A stretch of 64,000 nt of DNA from UASB124 sp041662445. Lineage in GTDB: Bacteria > Babelota > Babeliae > Babelales > RVW-14. Made by a program: the position numbers and the translations under genes. The DNA lies in NCBI GenBank assembly GCA_041662445.1, contig JBAZSL010000005.1, positions 1 through 64,000 of the forward strand, read 5' to 3'. Below are positions 1-7,768 of the stretch, piece by piece (position 1 is the stretch's first letter; each line of letters begins with the position of its first letter). The notes under the pieces are model-generated. The model searched no databases. It was not told the DNA's origin and worked only from the letters and a program-made list of their open reading frames with translations.

Positions 1-16
1 TAGGACGTATCGACAT

Positions 17-445
17 TTAAATTAACCACAAAAACGAGCATGCCAAACAAATAAGAGCTTCGAAATTTTTCTGCAGTTTTTCATATCGTGTAGCCAATTT
101 TCTAAAATTTTTAAGTTTGTTGAAAAGACGCTCTATTAGGTTGCGCTCCTTGTAAATGTATTTGTCATATTCACGTTGAACCAGACGGTTGGATTTTGGC
201 GGTATAACTGGAATAGCATGCATTTTTTCTGATATATGTTCTATAATCGCATCGCCATCAAATCCCCTATCACCAAGAACATAATCAGCTTTTTCATCAC
301 CGAGAAGTGGTATGGCTTGAGTAAAATCGCTCACTTCGCCACCTGTTAAAATGAATTTTATAGGTAACCCAAGAGCATCACACATCATATGAATTTTGGT
401 TGTTAAACCTCCTCGAGAACGCCCCAGAGCCTGATCTTTTTTTTT
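17..445 (-). CDS. IS5-family transposase, C-terminal reading frame (orfB), reached by -1 frameshift
   Basis: Read in the -1 frame from the A9 tract, the protein continues as KKDQALGRSRGGLTTKIH, the conserved IS5-family sequence that follows the first Asp. It supplies the second Asp (LGDRGFDGDA) and the catalytic Glu region (NLIERLFNKLKNFRKLATRY). The first in-frame ATG is at 388, but the frame is open from the slip site. The slip sequence reads A AAA AAG, the canonical -1 heptamer, so the two frames make one DDE transposase. No internal stop or deletion is seen, so the transposase is probably functional. Confidence 0.83.
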   Translation of the reverse strand, partial: KKKDQALGRSRGGLTTKIHMMCDALGLPIKFILTGGEVSDFTQAIPLLGDEKADYVLGDRGFDGDAIIEHISEKMHAIPVIPPKSNRLVQREYDKYIYKERNLIERLFNKLKNFRKLATRYEKLQKNFEALICLACSFLWLI

Positions 446-768
446 AACGTCGCTGCCTGTTGATGGGCTCTTACAATAGTTGAGTCAATCATGAGATATT
501 CATTATCTCTATCTTTGATCAAACTTTTAAAAACTTTGTCCCACACATTCTTCGCAGCCCAACGGGTAAACCGTTTGTGTACCGATTTATACTTACCGTA
601 ACGCTCTGGCAAGTCTGACCAACGTGCACCAGATCGCAAAACCCAGAGAACACCATTCACAAAATTTAAATTATCAACCCCGTGTCGGCCACGATCACCT
701 TTTTTCCCTGGTACCATGTCTTTTATCTTGTCCCATTGCTCTTTCGAAAGCTCGTATCGTTTAACCAC
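403..768 (-). CDS. IS5-family transposase, N-terminal reading frame (orfA)
   Basis: This 121-codon frame starts with GTG at 768, preceded by a clear AAGGAG ribosome-binding site. It encodes the helix-turn-helix-like N-terminus typical of IS5/IS1182 DUF4096 proteins (WVLRSGARWSDLPERYG) and the first catalytic Asp of the DDE triad in LMIDSTIVRAH. It ends shortly after a run of nine A residues (437-445 on this strand). The rest of the enzyme lies in the -1 frame, so this is the 5' half of a frameshift-fused transposase. The short orfA product may also be made alone. Confidence 0.85.
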   Translation of the reverse strand: MVKRYELSKEQWDKIKDMVPGKKGDRGRHGVDNLNFVNGVLWVLRSGARWSDLPERYGKYKSVHKRFTRWAAKNVWDKVFKSLIKDRDNEYLMIDSTIVRAHQQAATLKKKIRLWGVLEEV

Positions 769-835
769 AAGTAACTCCTTCTTTGTTTCTTGTGGTTAAT
801 TTTCTCATTTTCAAATCAAATGTCGATACGGCCTA

Positions 836-1101
836 GTTGATTGAGTATTCTTTATGGGGAAAAGCGCAAGCGCCACGAACGGACTTTGGGCATTCTGCCA
901 ATTTCCGTACAGGCTCTCAACGAGCATACAAAACAAGATTTTAGCGGGCATTTGCACCTTTTCATTGGTTGAACATACTTCTTTTGCTATAGTGTCTTCC
1001 TCCACAAAATCCGGCGTTTTTTCCGCTACTTTTAAGGTACAAATGCATATGAAACTACACAATGACTCTGAAAAGCCACTATGGCGCGTTTTGAGATACA
1101 C
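836..1101 (-). other. Unassigned stretch between the IS and the exporter gene, possible truncated ORF
   Basis: Between the IS and the start of the ABC exporter, about 207 bp have no assigned gene. The minus strand is open through this stretch and into the IS end. Its translation (for example KTPDFVEEDTIAKEVCSTNE) has a more protein-like composition than the Ser-rich plus-strand reading. This could be the N-terminal part of a gene cut by the IS. It could equally be chance, and I recognise no family. Confidence 0.2.
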
Positions 1102-2740
1102 AAAACCCTACTGGAAGGCGCTTGTCTTCTCGCTTATTACCGCATCGCTTTTTGGCGCTGTATGCACCGTCCCAACGTATGTGCTTAAACAAACTATCGA
1201 CGAAATTTTTATCAAACGCTACAGCCATCTCATTGTCCCTTTTTTACTCATTTTTATTGCCGTCTTTCTCCTCAAGGGACTTTTTATGTACCTCTCAAGT
1301 TACTCGATGCAATGGGTAAACAATAAAGTCACCATCGACATTCGCAACGATCTTTTTTCTAAAATTATTAACTTTCCAACTAGCTTTCATCAATCCAAAA
1401 GCACGGGACATCTTATGTCGCACTTTCTTAACGACGTACAGATGATTCAACAGGCGGCAGGAGCGGCAATTCGCGATGGTGTTCGCAGCTTTTTTGAAGC
1501 AATCGGCTTAATAGGATTTGCCATTTATCAAAATTTCACCTTAGGCCTTTCGATGCTCATTGTCGGACCATTACTCGGTTACACCATTACCAAATTGGGC
1601 CGTGCACGTAAAAATGCCTCTATTGCCATTCAATCGCAACTTGGTCATATAAGTTCGATGCTTCAAGAAACGTTTGTCGGTATCCGCGAAATCAAGGCAT
1701 TTAATGCCGAGGCAGTTGAACAATCTCGATTTAAAAACCTTCTCCAACGCTGCTTTGGCGCGGTCATGCTTAACGTACATATTGAAGCTATTTTACCAGC
1801 AATTGTTGAAGCAATCGCAGTTACCGGATGTGGCGCTATTTTTTATATTGCTGCACATCAGGTACTTGATGGAACCATTACTGCAGGTCAACTAACTGCT
1901 TTTGTTGCTGCCGTAATTCTTTCCTATCAACCGCTCAAAAAAATTATCAATGTTTATTCAGAAGTTCAGTATGGTCTTGCAGCTGCAGAACGCATTTTTG
2001 CGGTGCTTGATACCGTATACCCTGCAACACAAAATCGTACCAAAGAACTCCCCTTCTTTGCCTCTTCAATTGAGTTCAGGGACGCATCCTTCAGTTACAA
2101 CGAACATGCTACAGTATTTTCTCATGTGAATCTCGCCATCCGCAAAGGTGAGTCGATCGGCATTGTAGGACAGTCGGGAGCAGGCAAAAGCACCTTGTGC
2201 GATTTGTTACTCGGTTTTATAACCCCTCCCGTACAAACAGTATTCATTGATGGTATTGATATTGCGGAGATTTCGCTTGCAAGTTTGCGCACCCATATCG
2301 GTTATGTGGGGCAACGAACATTTTTGTTTAATGATACCGTTTTACGCAACGTAGCCTACGCACGCCCAAATGCCCAAAAAGAAGAGATCATTAACGCTTG
2401 CAAAATCGCACACGCCCACGAATTTATTGAAATGCTCCCTCATGGTTATGACACGGTGGTTGGTGAAAATGGCACATTCCTCTCAGGCGGACAAAAACAA
2501 CGACTCACTATCGCCCGCGCGCTTCTTAAGAATCCAGATTTATTGATTTTTGATGAAGCAACATCAGCATTAGACGAAGAATCTGAAAGACTCATACGAT
2601 TGGCCATCGAAGAAATCCGCGGAAGTAAAACGATTATTATCGTCTCTCACCGACCAACCATGCTCCACAAAGTTGATCGCATTTTTGAGATCTCTAATGG
2701 GTCTATTCAAGCACTGGGGCGTGAGATACAGTATCGCTAG
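1043..2740 (+). CDS. ABC exporter, MsbA/lipid A flippase type (fused TM and ATPase domains)
   Basis: The product is about 565 residues, the length of a half-transporter exporter that works as a homodimer in the inner membrane. The N-terminal half has six predicted membrane helices. The ATPase half has Walker A GQSGAGKST (about residue 375), signature LSGGQKQR (about 480), Walker B LLIFDEATSALD (about 500) and the H-loop IVSHR. The arrangement fits MsbA-like lipid or lipid A exporters; the substrate is inferred, supported by other outer-membrane genes here. The start at ATG 1043 (or 1049) follows AAGG at 1034. The frame is open back to 854, but that part looks unrelated and lies next to the IS. 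The 3' end overlaps the convergent ankyrin gene by 38 bp. Confidence 0.85.
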   Translation: MHMKLHNDSEKPLWRVLRYTKPYWKALVFSLITASLFGAVCTVPTYVLKQTIDEIFIKRYSHLIVPFLLIFIAVFLLKGLFMYLSSYSMQWVNNKVTIDIRNDLFSKIINFPTSFHQSKSTGHLMSHFLNDVQMIQQAAGAAIRDGVRSFFEAIGLIGFAIYQNFTLGLSMLIVGPLLGYTITKLGRARKNASIAIQSQLGHISSMLQETFVGIREIKAFNAEAVEQSRFKNLLQRCFGAVMLNVHIEAILPAIVEAIAVTGCGAIFYIAAHQVLDGTITAGQLTAFVAAVILSYQPLKKIINVYSEVQYGLAAAERIFAVLDTVYPATQNRTKELPFFASSIEFRDASFSYNEHATVFSHVNLAIRKGESIGIVGQSGAGKSTLCDLLLGFITPPVQTVFIDGIDIAEISLASLRTHIGYVGQRTFLFNDTVLRNVAYARPNAQKEEIINACKIAHAHEFIEMLPHGYDTVVGENGTFLSGGQKQRLTIARALLKNPDLLIFDEATSALDEESERLIRLAIEEIRGSKTIIIVSHRPTMLHKVDRIFEISNGSIQALGREIQYR

Positions 2741-3386
2741 GCGGCTCTTGTTGAGGACCTTTCGCCAGGCTATCACAAAGATCTTGATCTGATACAAGAT
2801 TGATGAAGCGAAGCACCGTAAGAGCAATGTGCCTACACCTCCGCTCTTCTTCAGTTGTTGGTTGAGCAGTTTCACTTGAAAGAAGCGCAATAACCCTTTT
2901 CAGCCTATTAATCAACTCGTTAAGTTCGTGCAAGCGATGGTTTTTAAACCAACCGCAGAGACAGTGTGTTGGTTCTACCGCTTCTTCAAAAATTCTGTTG
3001 TACGTCACATGAAAAAACGCACAAGCAAAGCCAAGCGGTGTACATTGGTGACTGAGATAATTTGGATCAGCTCCTGCTTTCAGAAGGATTTCCACGATCT
3101 CTGCATGTCCATGCAAAGCTGCTTCGTGAAGCGGACTAAATACTGCTTCTTCAAATAAGCTTTGAGCCGGTGCGTTAGGACTCACATTTTCAGCAAGAAG
3201 CCCCAAAACCAACACTACATCACCCTCATGCGCAGCACTACAAAGTTTTTCGAAATCTGCATGCTCAAGTCTTTTTTGTTCTAGCAGCGGATGACCATCA
3301 GCCATAACCATACTCAAAAGACTATGGTGGGGTGTGCTGCACATGGTTACGCACAAGCAACATACAAACCGTATGAAGTCATTCAT
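2703..3386 (-). CDS. Ankyrin-repeat protein with N-terminal signal-like segment
   Basis: The protein has 227 residues. A hydrophobic N-terminus (residues 5-20) suggests export or membrane anchoring. One good ankyrin repeat is visible (FSPLHEAALHGHAEIVEILL, then KAGADPN) and is followed by a degenerate one (TPLGFACAFFH). The C-terminal helical region (ELINRLKRVIALLSSE) resembles that of the exported protein at 32841-33368, which also has a Cys-rich CCGF/LCGW patch, so the two are probably distant paralogues. The start has a strong GGAGG ribosome-binding site. Ankyrin repeats usually bind proteins; a role in host interaction is inference. Its stop lies inside the end of the convergent exporter gene. 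Confidence 0.75.
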   Translation of the reverse strand: MNDFIRFVCCLCVTMCSTPHHSLLSMVMADGHPLLEQKRLEHADFEKLCSAAHEGDVVLVLGLLAENVSPNAPAQSLFEEAVFSPLHEAALHGHAEIVEILLKAGADPNYLSHQCTPLGFACAFFHVTYNRIFEEAVEPTHCLCGWFKNHRLHELNELINRLKRVIALLSSETAQPTTEEERRCRHIALTVLRFINLVSDQDLCDSLAKGPQQEPPSDTVSHAPVLE

Positions 3387-3487
3387 CAGTTACTCCCTCC
3401 GATATTTCTACTGACACCGACGAGTAAGTGTACTAAATTTTCTTTAGTGATAGAGATAAATTGTCTACCAATAAAAAAGGGAGAATC

Positions 3488-4558
3488 ATGTATGCCGTAG
3501 GTGTGCGTCACATTTTTGCATTGTCATTTTCATTTCTTTTGGGAATATATCTTGTGCCCATTGTCATAGCAGCAGCAAAAAAAATAGGATTTGTTGACCG
3601 TCCAGACGGGCGGCTTAAACGTCACAAAGAACCCACTCCTTATTTGGGTGGGCTTGCGCTTTTTATTGCTTTTATTACTACTATTGGTCTTTGTTACCCT
3701 TTTGAAAATCAGATTCTATGGTTTTTACTGGGAACAACGCTTTTGTTATTTGTTGGCCTTATTGATGATCTTAAAGTGTTGCGGCCAGCTCAAAAATTCT
3801 TTGGGCAATTTATTGCCGTGTTGTGTTTTTTGAAAGGAGAATTTTCGCTCAAAAATGCATTCTTTTCTTCCCCGGTAAATATTTTTTGGTCATCATTTTG
3901 GATGTTGGCAGTTATTAACGCATTCAACTTGGTTGATGTTATGGATGGTTTGTGTGGAACCTTAGGCCTGGTGAGCTCAATAATGCTGTGCAGCATCGCC
4001 TATGCCATGGGGAAATATACAACAAGTTTGCTACTGGCAGCATTTATTGGAGCCTTGCTTGCATTTATTCTCTACAACAAACCACCAGCAAAAATTTATT
4101 TAGGTGATGCGGGGTCGTTGTTTATTGGGGGATTTTTGGCAGCGATACCGCTACTTTTTGACTGGGACAAAACCCTTTTTAGATGGAATTTTGAAGGGTA
4201 TCTCAACGTGATTTATATCTATATTAAGCCGCTACTCGAAATGTTTTTTGTTCCCTGCCTTATTTTGTGGGTTCCGCTGCTTGAAGGTTTGGGCCTTTTT
4301 ATTATCAGAACGCGATTAGGCATGCCGTTCTATTACGGAAGCCCCCATCATTTTTCGATTTATTTACGTAAAAAAGGATGGAGCTGTGCCAAAGTTCTTG
4401 GATTTGCGGCCGGTGTCTCAGTGCTTATGTCAGCTTTGGCCGTATTGTTTTTGTACCGCCTTATTTCATTAACATGGATTATGGTATGGTCATGCCTCGT
4501 GGTTGCAGGCTGGATTGTGATTGTCTTTGGCGTTACCAAAGATGCGGCGCATAAGTGA
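3488..4558 (+). CDS. Undecaprenyl-phosphate GlcNAc-1-phosphate transferase family protein (WecA/TagO/MraY superfamily)
   Basis: A polytopic membrane enzyme of 356 residues. Family motifs are present in order: DDLKVLRP (Asp pair and membrane loop), NAFNLVDVMDGL (catalytic Asp region), YLGDAGSLFIGG and the late His-rich cytoplasmic loop GSPHHFSIYLRKKG. These enzymes transfer a sugar-1-phosphate from a UDP-sugar to undecaprenyl phosphate, the first step of a cell-surface glycan. The sequence is closer to the WecA/TagO group than to MraY, which normally sits in a mur cluster, so a surface-polysaccharide or O-antigen role is likelier. ATG at 3488 follows AAGGGAG. The stop overlaps the end of convergent brnQ by 26 bp. 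Confidence 0.82.
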   Translation: MYAVGVRHIFALSFSFLLGIYLVPIVIAAAKKIGFVDRPDGRLKRHKEPTPYLGGLALFIAFITTIGLCYPFENQILWFLLGTTLLLFVGLIDDLKVLRPAQKFFGQFIAVLCFLKGEFSLKNAFFSSPVNIFWSSFWMLAVINAFNLVDVMDGLCGTLGLVSSIMLCSIAYAMGKYTTSLLLAAFIGALLAFILYNKPPAKIYLGDAGSLFIGGFLAAIPLLFDWDKTLFRWNFEGYLNVIYIYIKPLLEMFFVPCLILWVPLLEGLGLFIIRTRLGMPFYYGSPHHFSIYLRKKGWSCAKVLGFAAGVSVLMSALAVLFLYRLISLTWIMVWSCLVVAGWIVIVFGVTKDAAHK

Positions 4559-5711
4559 TTGCAACCGTCGCGATAAAAGTTATAAAAGTAACCGTTCTAA
4601 TGTAGGTAAACCCACAAAGCACATGCGCGATGTTGGCAAGTGAGAGTGCTATCAATGCCGGATAACAAAGAATAGCAAACGGCTCAATTACATGAGCAAC
4701 CCCTGCAAATCCAAGGTTTGCCATTGCAAATGTTGTGGTAACGGTCAGAAGAAGCGCGTGCCAATAGCTGATGCGGCCAAGAAAAACCTCGTGTGTAAGA
4801 TAATCCGCAAAAACTGCTGTAAGCGCAATGGCCGTTGTGATACAGGCAACGGTGACCGTAACGTTGACCAACAAGCTCGCCTTTGAACCAAGTACACACA
4901 TGGTCAAAACGCTGAGAAGCTGTTCTTTGGGCACATCAACAAATACCAACGCTCCGTATTTTGCAGCAAGGAGGCAAAAGCCTGTATACACGATGCCTAA
5001 CAAGCACCCCCCGATAATGCCCGCCTTAATCCCAATTGATATAATTTGGCGTGACGAAAGCTCTTCTTTTTGTGCTTGCGCCTTGATTGCCGTAACAATA
5101 AGACCAGAAAAAAAGATGGTAGCGAGCAAATCAAGTGGACCAAGCCCCTCAATTATTCCTCTAAAAAAACTGCTCATGGAACTCAGCGATGAGACAGATG
5201 GTGCGACTGGTGAAAGAAGACCTATCACCACAATAGAAAGCAGCAGAACAAGCTTAAGTGGCCCCAAAAATTTACCCAAAAGCTCAACGATTTTACCACG
5301 TCGCATGGTTGCCACAAAAACAAGAGCTGCAGCGGCTAGGCTAAATGCAAAAGTCGACAGATGGGGGAAGTGCCATGTAACTGCCGCATACGCTACCGTA
5401 ATACAACGAGGGGTTGCGCCAAGAGGACCAAGTAGTAACATACAAATGGCGGCAAGAAATGCCCCTGGAATTTTTCCGATAGTACCAAGAAATTTTTTGT
5501 ACGATCCGTCAAACAACGATGCTGCAATAAGGCCCAGCAGCGGTACCACAATACCGGTAATCAAAAATCCGATGATGGCATAAGAAGCTTGAGACGTTGT
5601 TTCGCGGCCGAGGCCCAGAGGAAATACAATATTTCCCGCGCCAAAAAGCATGGCAAAAATTGCGATGCCTATGGGAAGAATACGGGACAAGGATGTACGC
5701 GGCGTGTTCAT
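4533..5711 (-). CDS. brnQ: Branched-chain amino acid carrier, LIVCS family
   Basis: A 392-residue membrane protein with about twelve hydrophobic segments. The N-terminus IAIFAMLFGAGNIVFPLGLG is the family signature, and the GPLGATPRC and GLLSPVAPS regions also fit. The family imports Leu, Ile and Val with Na+ or H+. With the PutP-like symporter further on, this fits an organism that takes amino acids from a host. A terminator-like hairpin with a T tract lies just upstream of the start, inside the leader (see separate entries), so expression may be attenuated. The 3' end overlaps the convergent transferase gene. Confidence 0.88.
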   Translation of the reverse strand: MNTPRTSLSRILPIGIAIFAMLFGAGNIVFPLGLGRETTSQASYAIIGFLITGIVVPLLGLIAASLFDGSYKKFLGTIGKIPGAFLAAICMLLLGPLGATPRCITVAYAAVTWHFPHLSTFAFSLAAAALVFVATMRRGKIVELLGKFLGPLKLVLLLSIVVIGLLSPVAPSVSSLSSMSSFFRGIIEGLGPLDLLATIFFSGLIVTAIKAQAQKEELSSRQIISIGIKAGIIGGCLLGIVYTGFCLLAAKYGALVFVDVPKEQLLSVLTMCVLGSKASLLVNVTVTVACITTAIALTAVFADYLTHEVFLGRISYWHALLLTVTTTFAMANLGFAGVAHVIEPFAILCYPALIALSLANIAHVLCGFTYIRTVTFITFIATVAITYAPHLW

Positions 5712-5782
5712 GGGTACCTCACGAAACTATAAAAAAACCCTACAATGCTTATCATCAAAATGATCCACATGGAGTCATGCAT
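5708..5782 (-). CDS. Possible short leader ORF upstream of brnQ, rich in Ile/Leu/Val codons
   Basis: A 24-codon frame begins with ATG at 5782 and reads MHDSMWIILMISIVGFF and on to a TGA that overlaps the brnQ ATG in the pattern CCATGA. Codons for Ile, Leu and Val cluster in the middle, inside the terminator hairpin. This is what a leader peptide for attenuation by branched-chain amino acids would look like. However, no ribosome-binding site is evident, and an ORF this short in AT-rich DNA can arise by chance. Confidence 0.3.
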   Translation of the reverse strand: MHDSMWIILMISIVGFFYSFVRYP

Positions 5783-5789
5783 TGCAGGG
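5731..5789 (-). terminator. Terminator-like hairpin in the brnQ leader (candidate attenuator)
   Basis: On the minus strand CCCTGCAATGC (5789-5779) pairs with GCATTGTAGGG (5748-5738), an 11-bp stem with one G-T pair and a loop of about 30 nt. It is followed at once by seven T residues (5737-5731), 20 nt before the brnQ start codon. Because it lies between the putative promoter and the gene, it would regulate brnQ rather than end an upstream gene. Confidence 0.6.
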
Positions 5790-5790
5790 A

Positions 5791-5820
5791 AATAGAGGCT
5801 TTTTAAAGCCAAAAAGTCAA
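5791..5820 (-). promoter_or_regulatory. Putative brnQ promoter with a palindrome in its spacer
   Basis: Minus strand: TTGACT (5820-5815), an 18-nt spacer, then TCTATT (5796-5791). The spacer contains the inverted repeat GGCTTT-TT-AAAGCC (5797-5810), placed exactly between the two boxes, where a repressor could bind. Transcription would begin near 5785, just before the leader hairpin. Confidence 0.4.
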
Positions 5821-5864
5821 CCTGCTCAAAATAACGTTTTTTTTTGAAAAATCAATTAAATGGG

Positions 5865-6707
5865 CTAAAAATCAATATCGGGCACAGCTGGAGTTGATGA
5901 GATCAATGAAGATGACGAATCTTCATCGGATTGAGCTTGTTTGCGCGCACGTAATAATTCGTGTTCTTCAAGCTTTGTTATAACCGCCTTCAAGCGTAGG
6001 GCTAGTGGTTGTCGAAGATCAGTAGTAGGATCAAACGACTCTTCAGTTTCCATCGTTTCTGTTGTCCGTCTGTTCCTGGCAAGTTCTCCTTGCAAACGAT
6101 CTTGCGCAGCACATAGCGCGTTTCTTTCTATATCATCGGTAATAGCGCTATCGGCGCCAGCCTTCAACAAGGCATCAACAATTTCGGGATAGCCACAATA
6201 GGCAGCGAGATAGAGCGGCGTGCGATTACTAACATCCTTGGCATTAACACATGCTTTGAATGCAAGAAGGGCATAAACAAGGTCAACATATCCGCTGCGA
6301 GCAGCATAATGTAAAGGAGTTTGTAGCCATTTGTTTTGTGAGTCGGGGTTTATGCGATGAGCAAGCAGTATTTGCGTAATAGGCGAACTACCACTTTTGA
6401 CAGCAAGGTGAAGAAGCGTGTCATGTAGTTCGGGATCCCGCGCAGTAAGATCTGCATGATCAAGACCGGCGAGAAACTCTTGTAGGTTCCCCGTTGTAAT
6501 TGCATTAAACAAAAACTCATTGCGCTCTTGTGCATCCTCCTGTCTATCAATTCTTCTTCTTTTTGCTTTTCTTGCGACGATATTTTCTTGATCGGTAGCA
6601 ACAAGTTTTACTTTACGCAACGGTGAAGCGGCGTGTAAGCGAAGAGCCCCAGAAAAACTCATACTGAGTGCGAGTGCTATAAATTTTGAAAAAGAGAACG
6701 TGTTCAT
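5865..6707 (-). CDS. Exported ankyrin-repeat protein with basic KRRR cluster
   Basis: The protein has 280 residues from ATG 6707; an in-frame GTG lies upstream at 6749, but the ATG puts a good signal peptide at the N-terminus (MNTFSFSKFIALALSMSFSG, then LHAASP). About four ankyrin repeats follow, the clearest being TPLHYAARSGYVDLVYALL and TPLYLAAYCGYPEIVDALL-KAGAD. A basic cluster (RKAKRRRIDRQ, about residues 46-56) lies between the signal peptide and the repeats; a similar one occurs in the next ankyrin gene. The C-terminal third is helical and then acidic and Ser-rich. It is a likely surface, secreted or host-directed binding protein; the target is unknown. Confidence 0.8.
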   Translation of the reverse strand: MNTFSFSKFIALALSMSFSGALRLHAASPLRKVKLVATDQENIVARKAKRRRIDRQEDAQERNEFLFNAITTGNLQEFLAGLDHADLTARDPELHDTLLHLAVKSGSSPITQILLAHRINPDSQNKWLQTPLHYAARSGYVDLVYALLAFKACVNAKDVSNRTPLYLAAYCGYPEIVDALLKAGADSAITDDIERNALCAAQDRLQGELARNRRTTETMETEESFDPTTDLRQPLALRLKAVITKLEEHELLRARKQAQSDEDSSSSLISSTPAVPDIDF

Positions 6708-6793
6708 GCTGATCCCATAAAGAGAGATTGTATGTAGAAATTTGTTCACAGTATACCCTTTGGACTATGAGGTCGCTGTTAAGCTATGCATTT

Positions 6794-7768
6794 TTATGAC
6801 GGATTTCTGACAAACTTTTTTTCATATTCTTCAAGTATTTGTATGATTTTTCCCAACTTCTGCTTCTGCTGATCAGTGCAGTCCAAGCATCTGAGGTACC
6901 GCTCTGCGTCTTGTCGCGGTGTCAAATCCTCAAAGACCCCGTGATCTTTAATGAATGGATCTGCATGGTAATCAATGAGGAGCTGCACCATGCGCTCATC
7001 CCCTTGCGTTGCTGCATAATGCAACGAGGTTAGTCCTGTACATTTTTGCGCATTGGGGTTTGCATGTTTGGTAAGAAGAAACTCAACTATCTCATAGCGT
7101 AGAAAGAGAACGGCTTCCAACAAAGCTGTCGCACCATTATTTAAATCGCGAGTCTCGACTTTTGCGCCTGCGGCAATAAGCATCTCTACGATTGCAGCAT
7201 TACCACATTGAATGGCCAAAAACAATGGTTCGGGCCTCTGGTAATACAAAGAGGGTATATCAACTTCTGCTGTCGTATTATTTTGCAAACCTGGCTTTGC
7301 ACCAGCCGCAAGGAGAATGCGTGCTATGTCGGTTTGACCATAGCGGGCCGCGTAGTGCAATGGTGTTTGCTTATATTTATCTATTGCATTGGGTTCAACG
7401 CCAACGGCAATAAGCCGCTTTACGAGCGAAGTATCACCTATTTGGACGGCAAGGAACAAAAAGTCCGTAAGGTTGGGGATAAATTCACTGATAATTCTGT
7501 ATGGTTCAAGTGGCATCTTGTTCAAATCGTCTGTTTCGAAACTATCTACAATTTCCTGGAAGGTTGGATGCGCAAGAAACTTGTCCTCTTTTCTTTCTAC
7601 AGCTTCCAGGAACTGTTCAAATGTTCTTGGGACAGACTGAGTTTGCTCCACTGTAAGTATTCTGCGTTTCTTGGCTGGATTTTCATCATCCTGCATCCCC
7701 AGGAGTAACGTGTTGCAACATATGAGACTGCAGATGGCGAAAAGCGTCAAACGAGCGTGTGTTCTCAT
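6794..7768 (-). CDS. Exported ankyrin-repeat protein (about five repeats)
   Basis: A 324-residue protein with a signal peptide (about residues 1-24, ending near LLLGMQ), then a PAKKRRIL basic motif (31-38). Ankyrin repeats follow, including TPLHYAARYGQTDIARILL-AAGAKP, PLFLAIQCGNAAIVEMLI-AAGAKVE and TSLHYAATQGDERMVQLLI-DYHADP. The C-terminus is a short helix (KLGKIIQILEEYEKK) shared in style with the neighbouring ankyrin proteins. Its start overlaps the stop of the upstream ankyrin gene by 4 bp (ATGA), so the two are translationally coupled. Function is unknown; host-protein binding is inference. Confidence 0.82.
   Translation of the reverse strand: MRTHARLTLFAICSLICCNTLLLGMQDDENPAKKRRILTVEQTQSVPRTFEQFLEAVERKEDKFLAHPTFQEIVDSFETDDLNKMPLEPYRIISEFIPNLTDFLFLAVQIGDTSLVKRLIAVGVEPNAIDKYKQTPLHYAARYGQTDIARILLAAGAKPGLQNNTTAEVDIPSLYYQRPEPLFLAIQCGNAAIVEMLIAAGAKVETRDLNNGATALLEAVLFLRYEIVEFLLTKHANPNAQKCTGLTSLHYAATQGDERMVQLLIDYHADPFIKDHGVFEDLTPRQDAERYLRCLDCTDQQKQKLGKIIQILEEYEKKFVRNPS

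Larger units (their letters stand above)
1..835 (-). mobile_element. Complete IS5-family insertion sequence (IS427-like), TA target duplication
   Basis: The two ends carry inverted repeats that match over 16 bp with one mismatch: GGACGTATCGACATTT at 3-18 and, on the other strand, GGCCGTATCGACATTT ending at 833. Each end is flanked by TA (1-2 and 834-835), which fits a TA target duplication. A second, inner inverted repeat (AATTAACCACAA near 20-31 and its complement near 789-802) strengthens the boundaries. One transposase gene in two frames fills the element. TA duplication with GG-starting ends is typical of the IS427 group of the IS5 family. The element looks intact and therefore probably recent. 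Confidence 0.85.

Noticed and set aside
4828..5583. Long plus-strand ORF (251 codons) opposite brnQ
   Set aside because: It is Ser/Pro/Arg-rich without domains and lies wholly on the antisense of a clear membrane transporter; a shadow frame.
7208..7708. Plus-strand ORF of 166 codons opposite an ankyrin gene
   Set aside because: No recognisable sequence, and the minus strand carries clear ankyrin repeats and a signal peptide.
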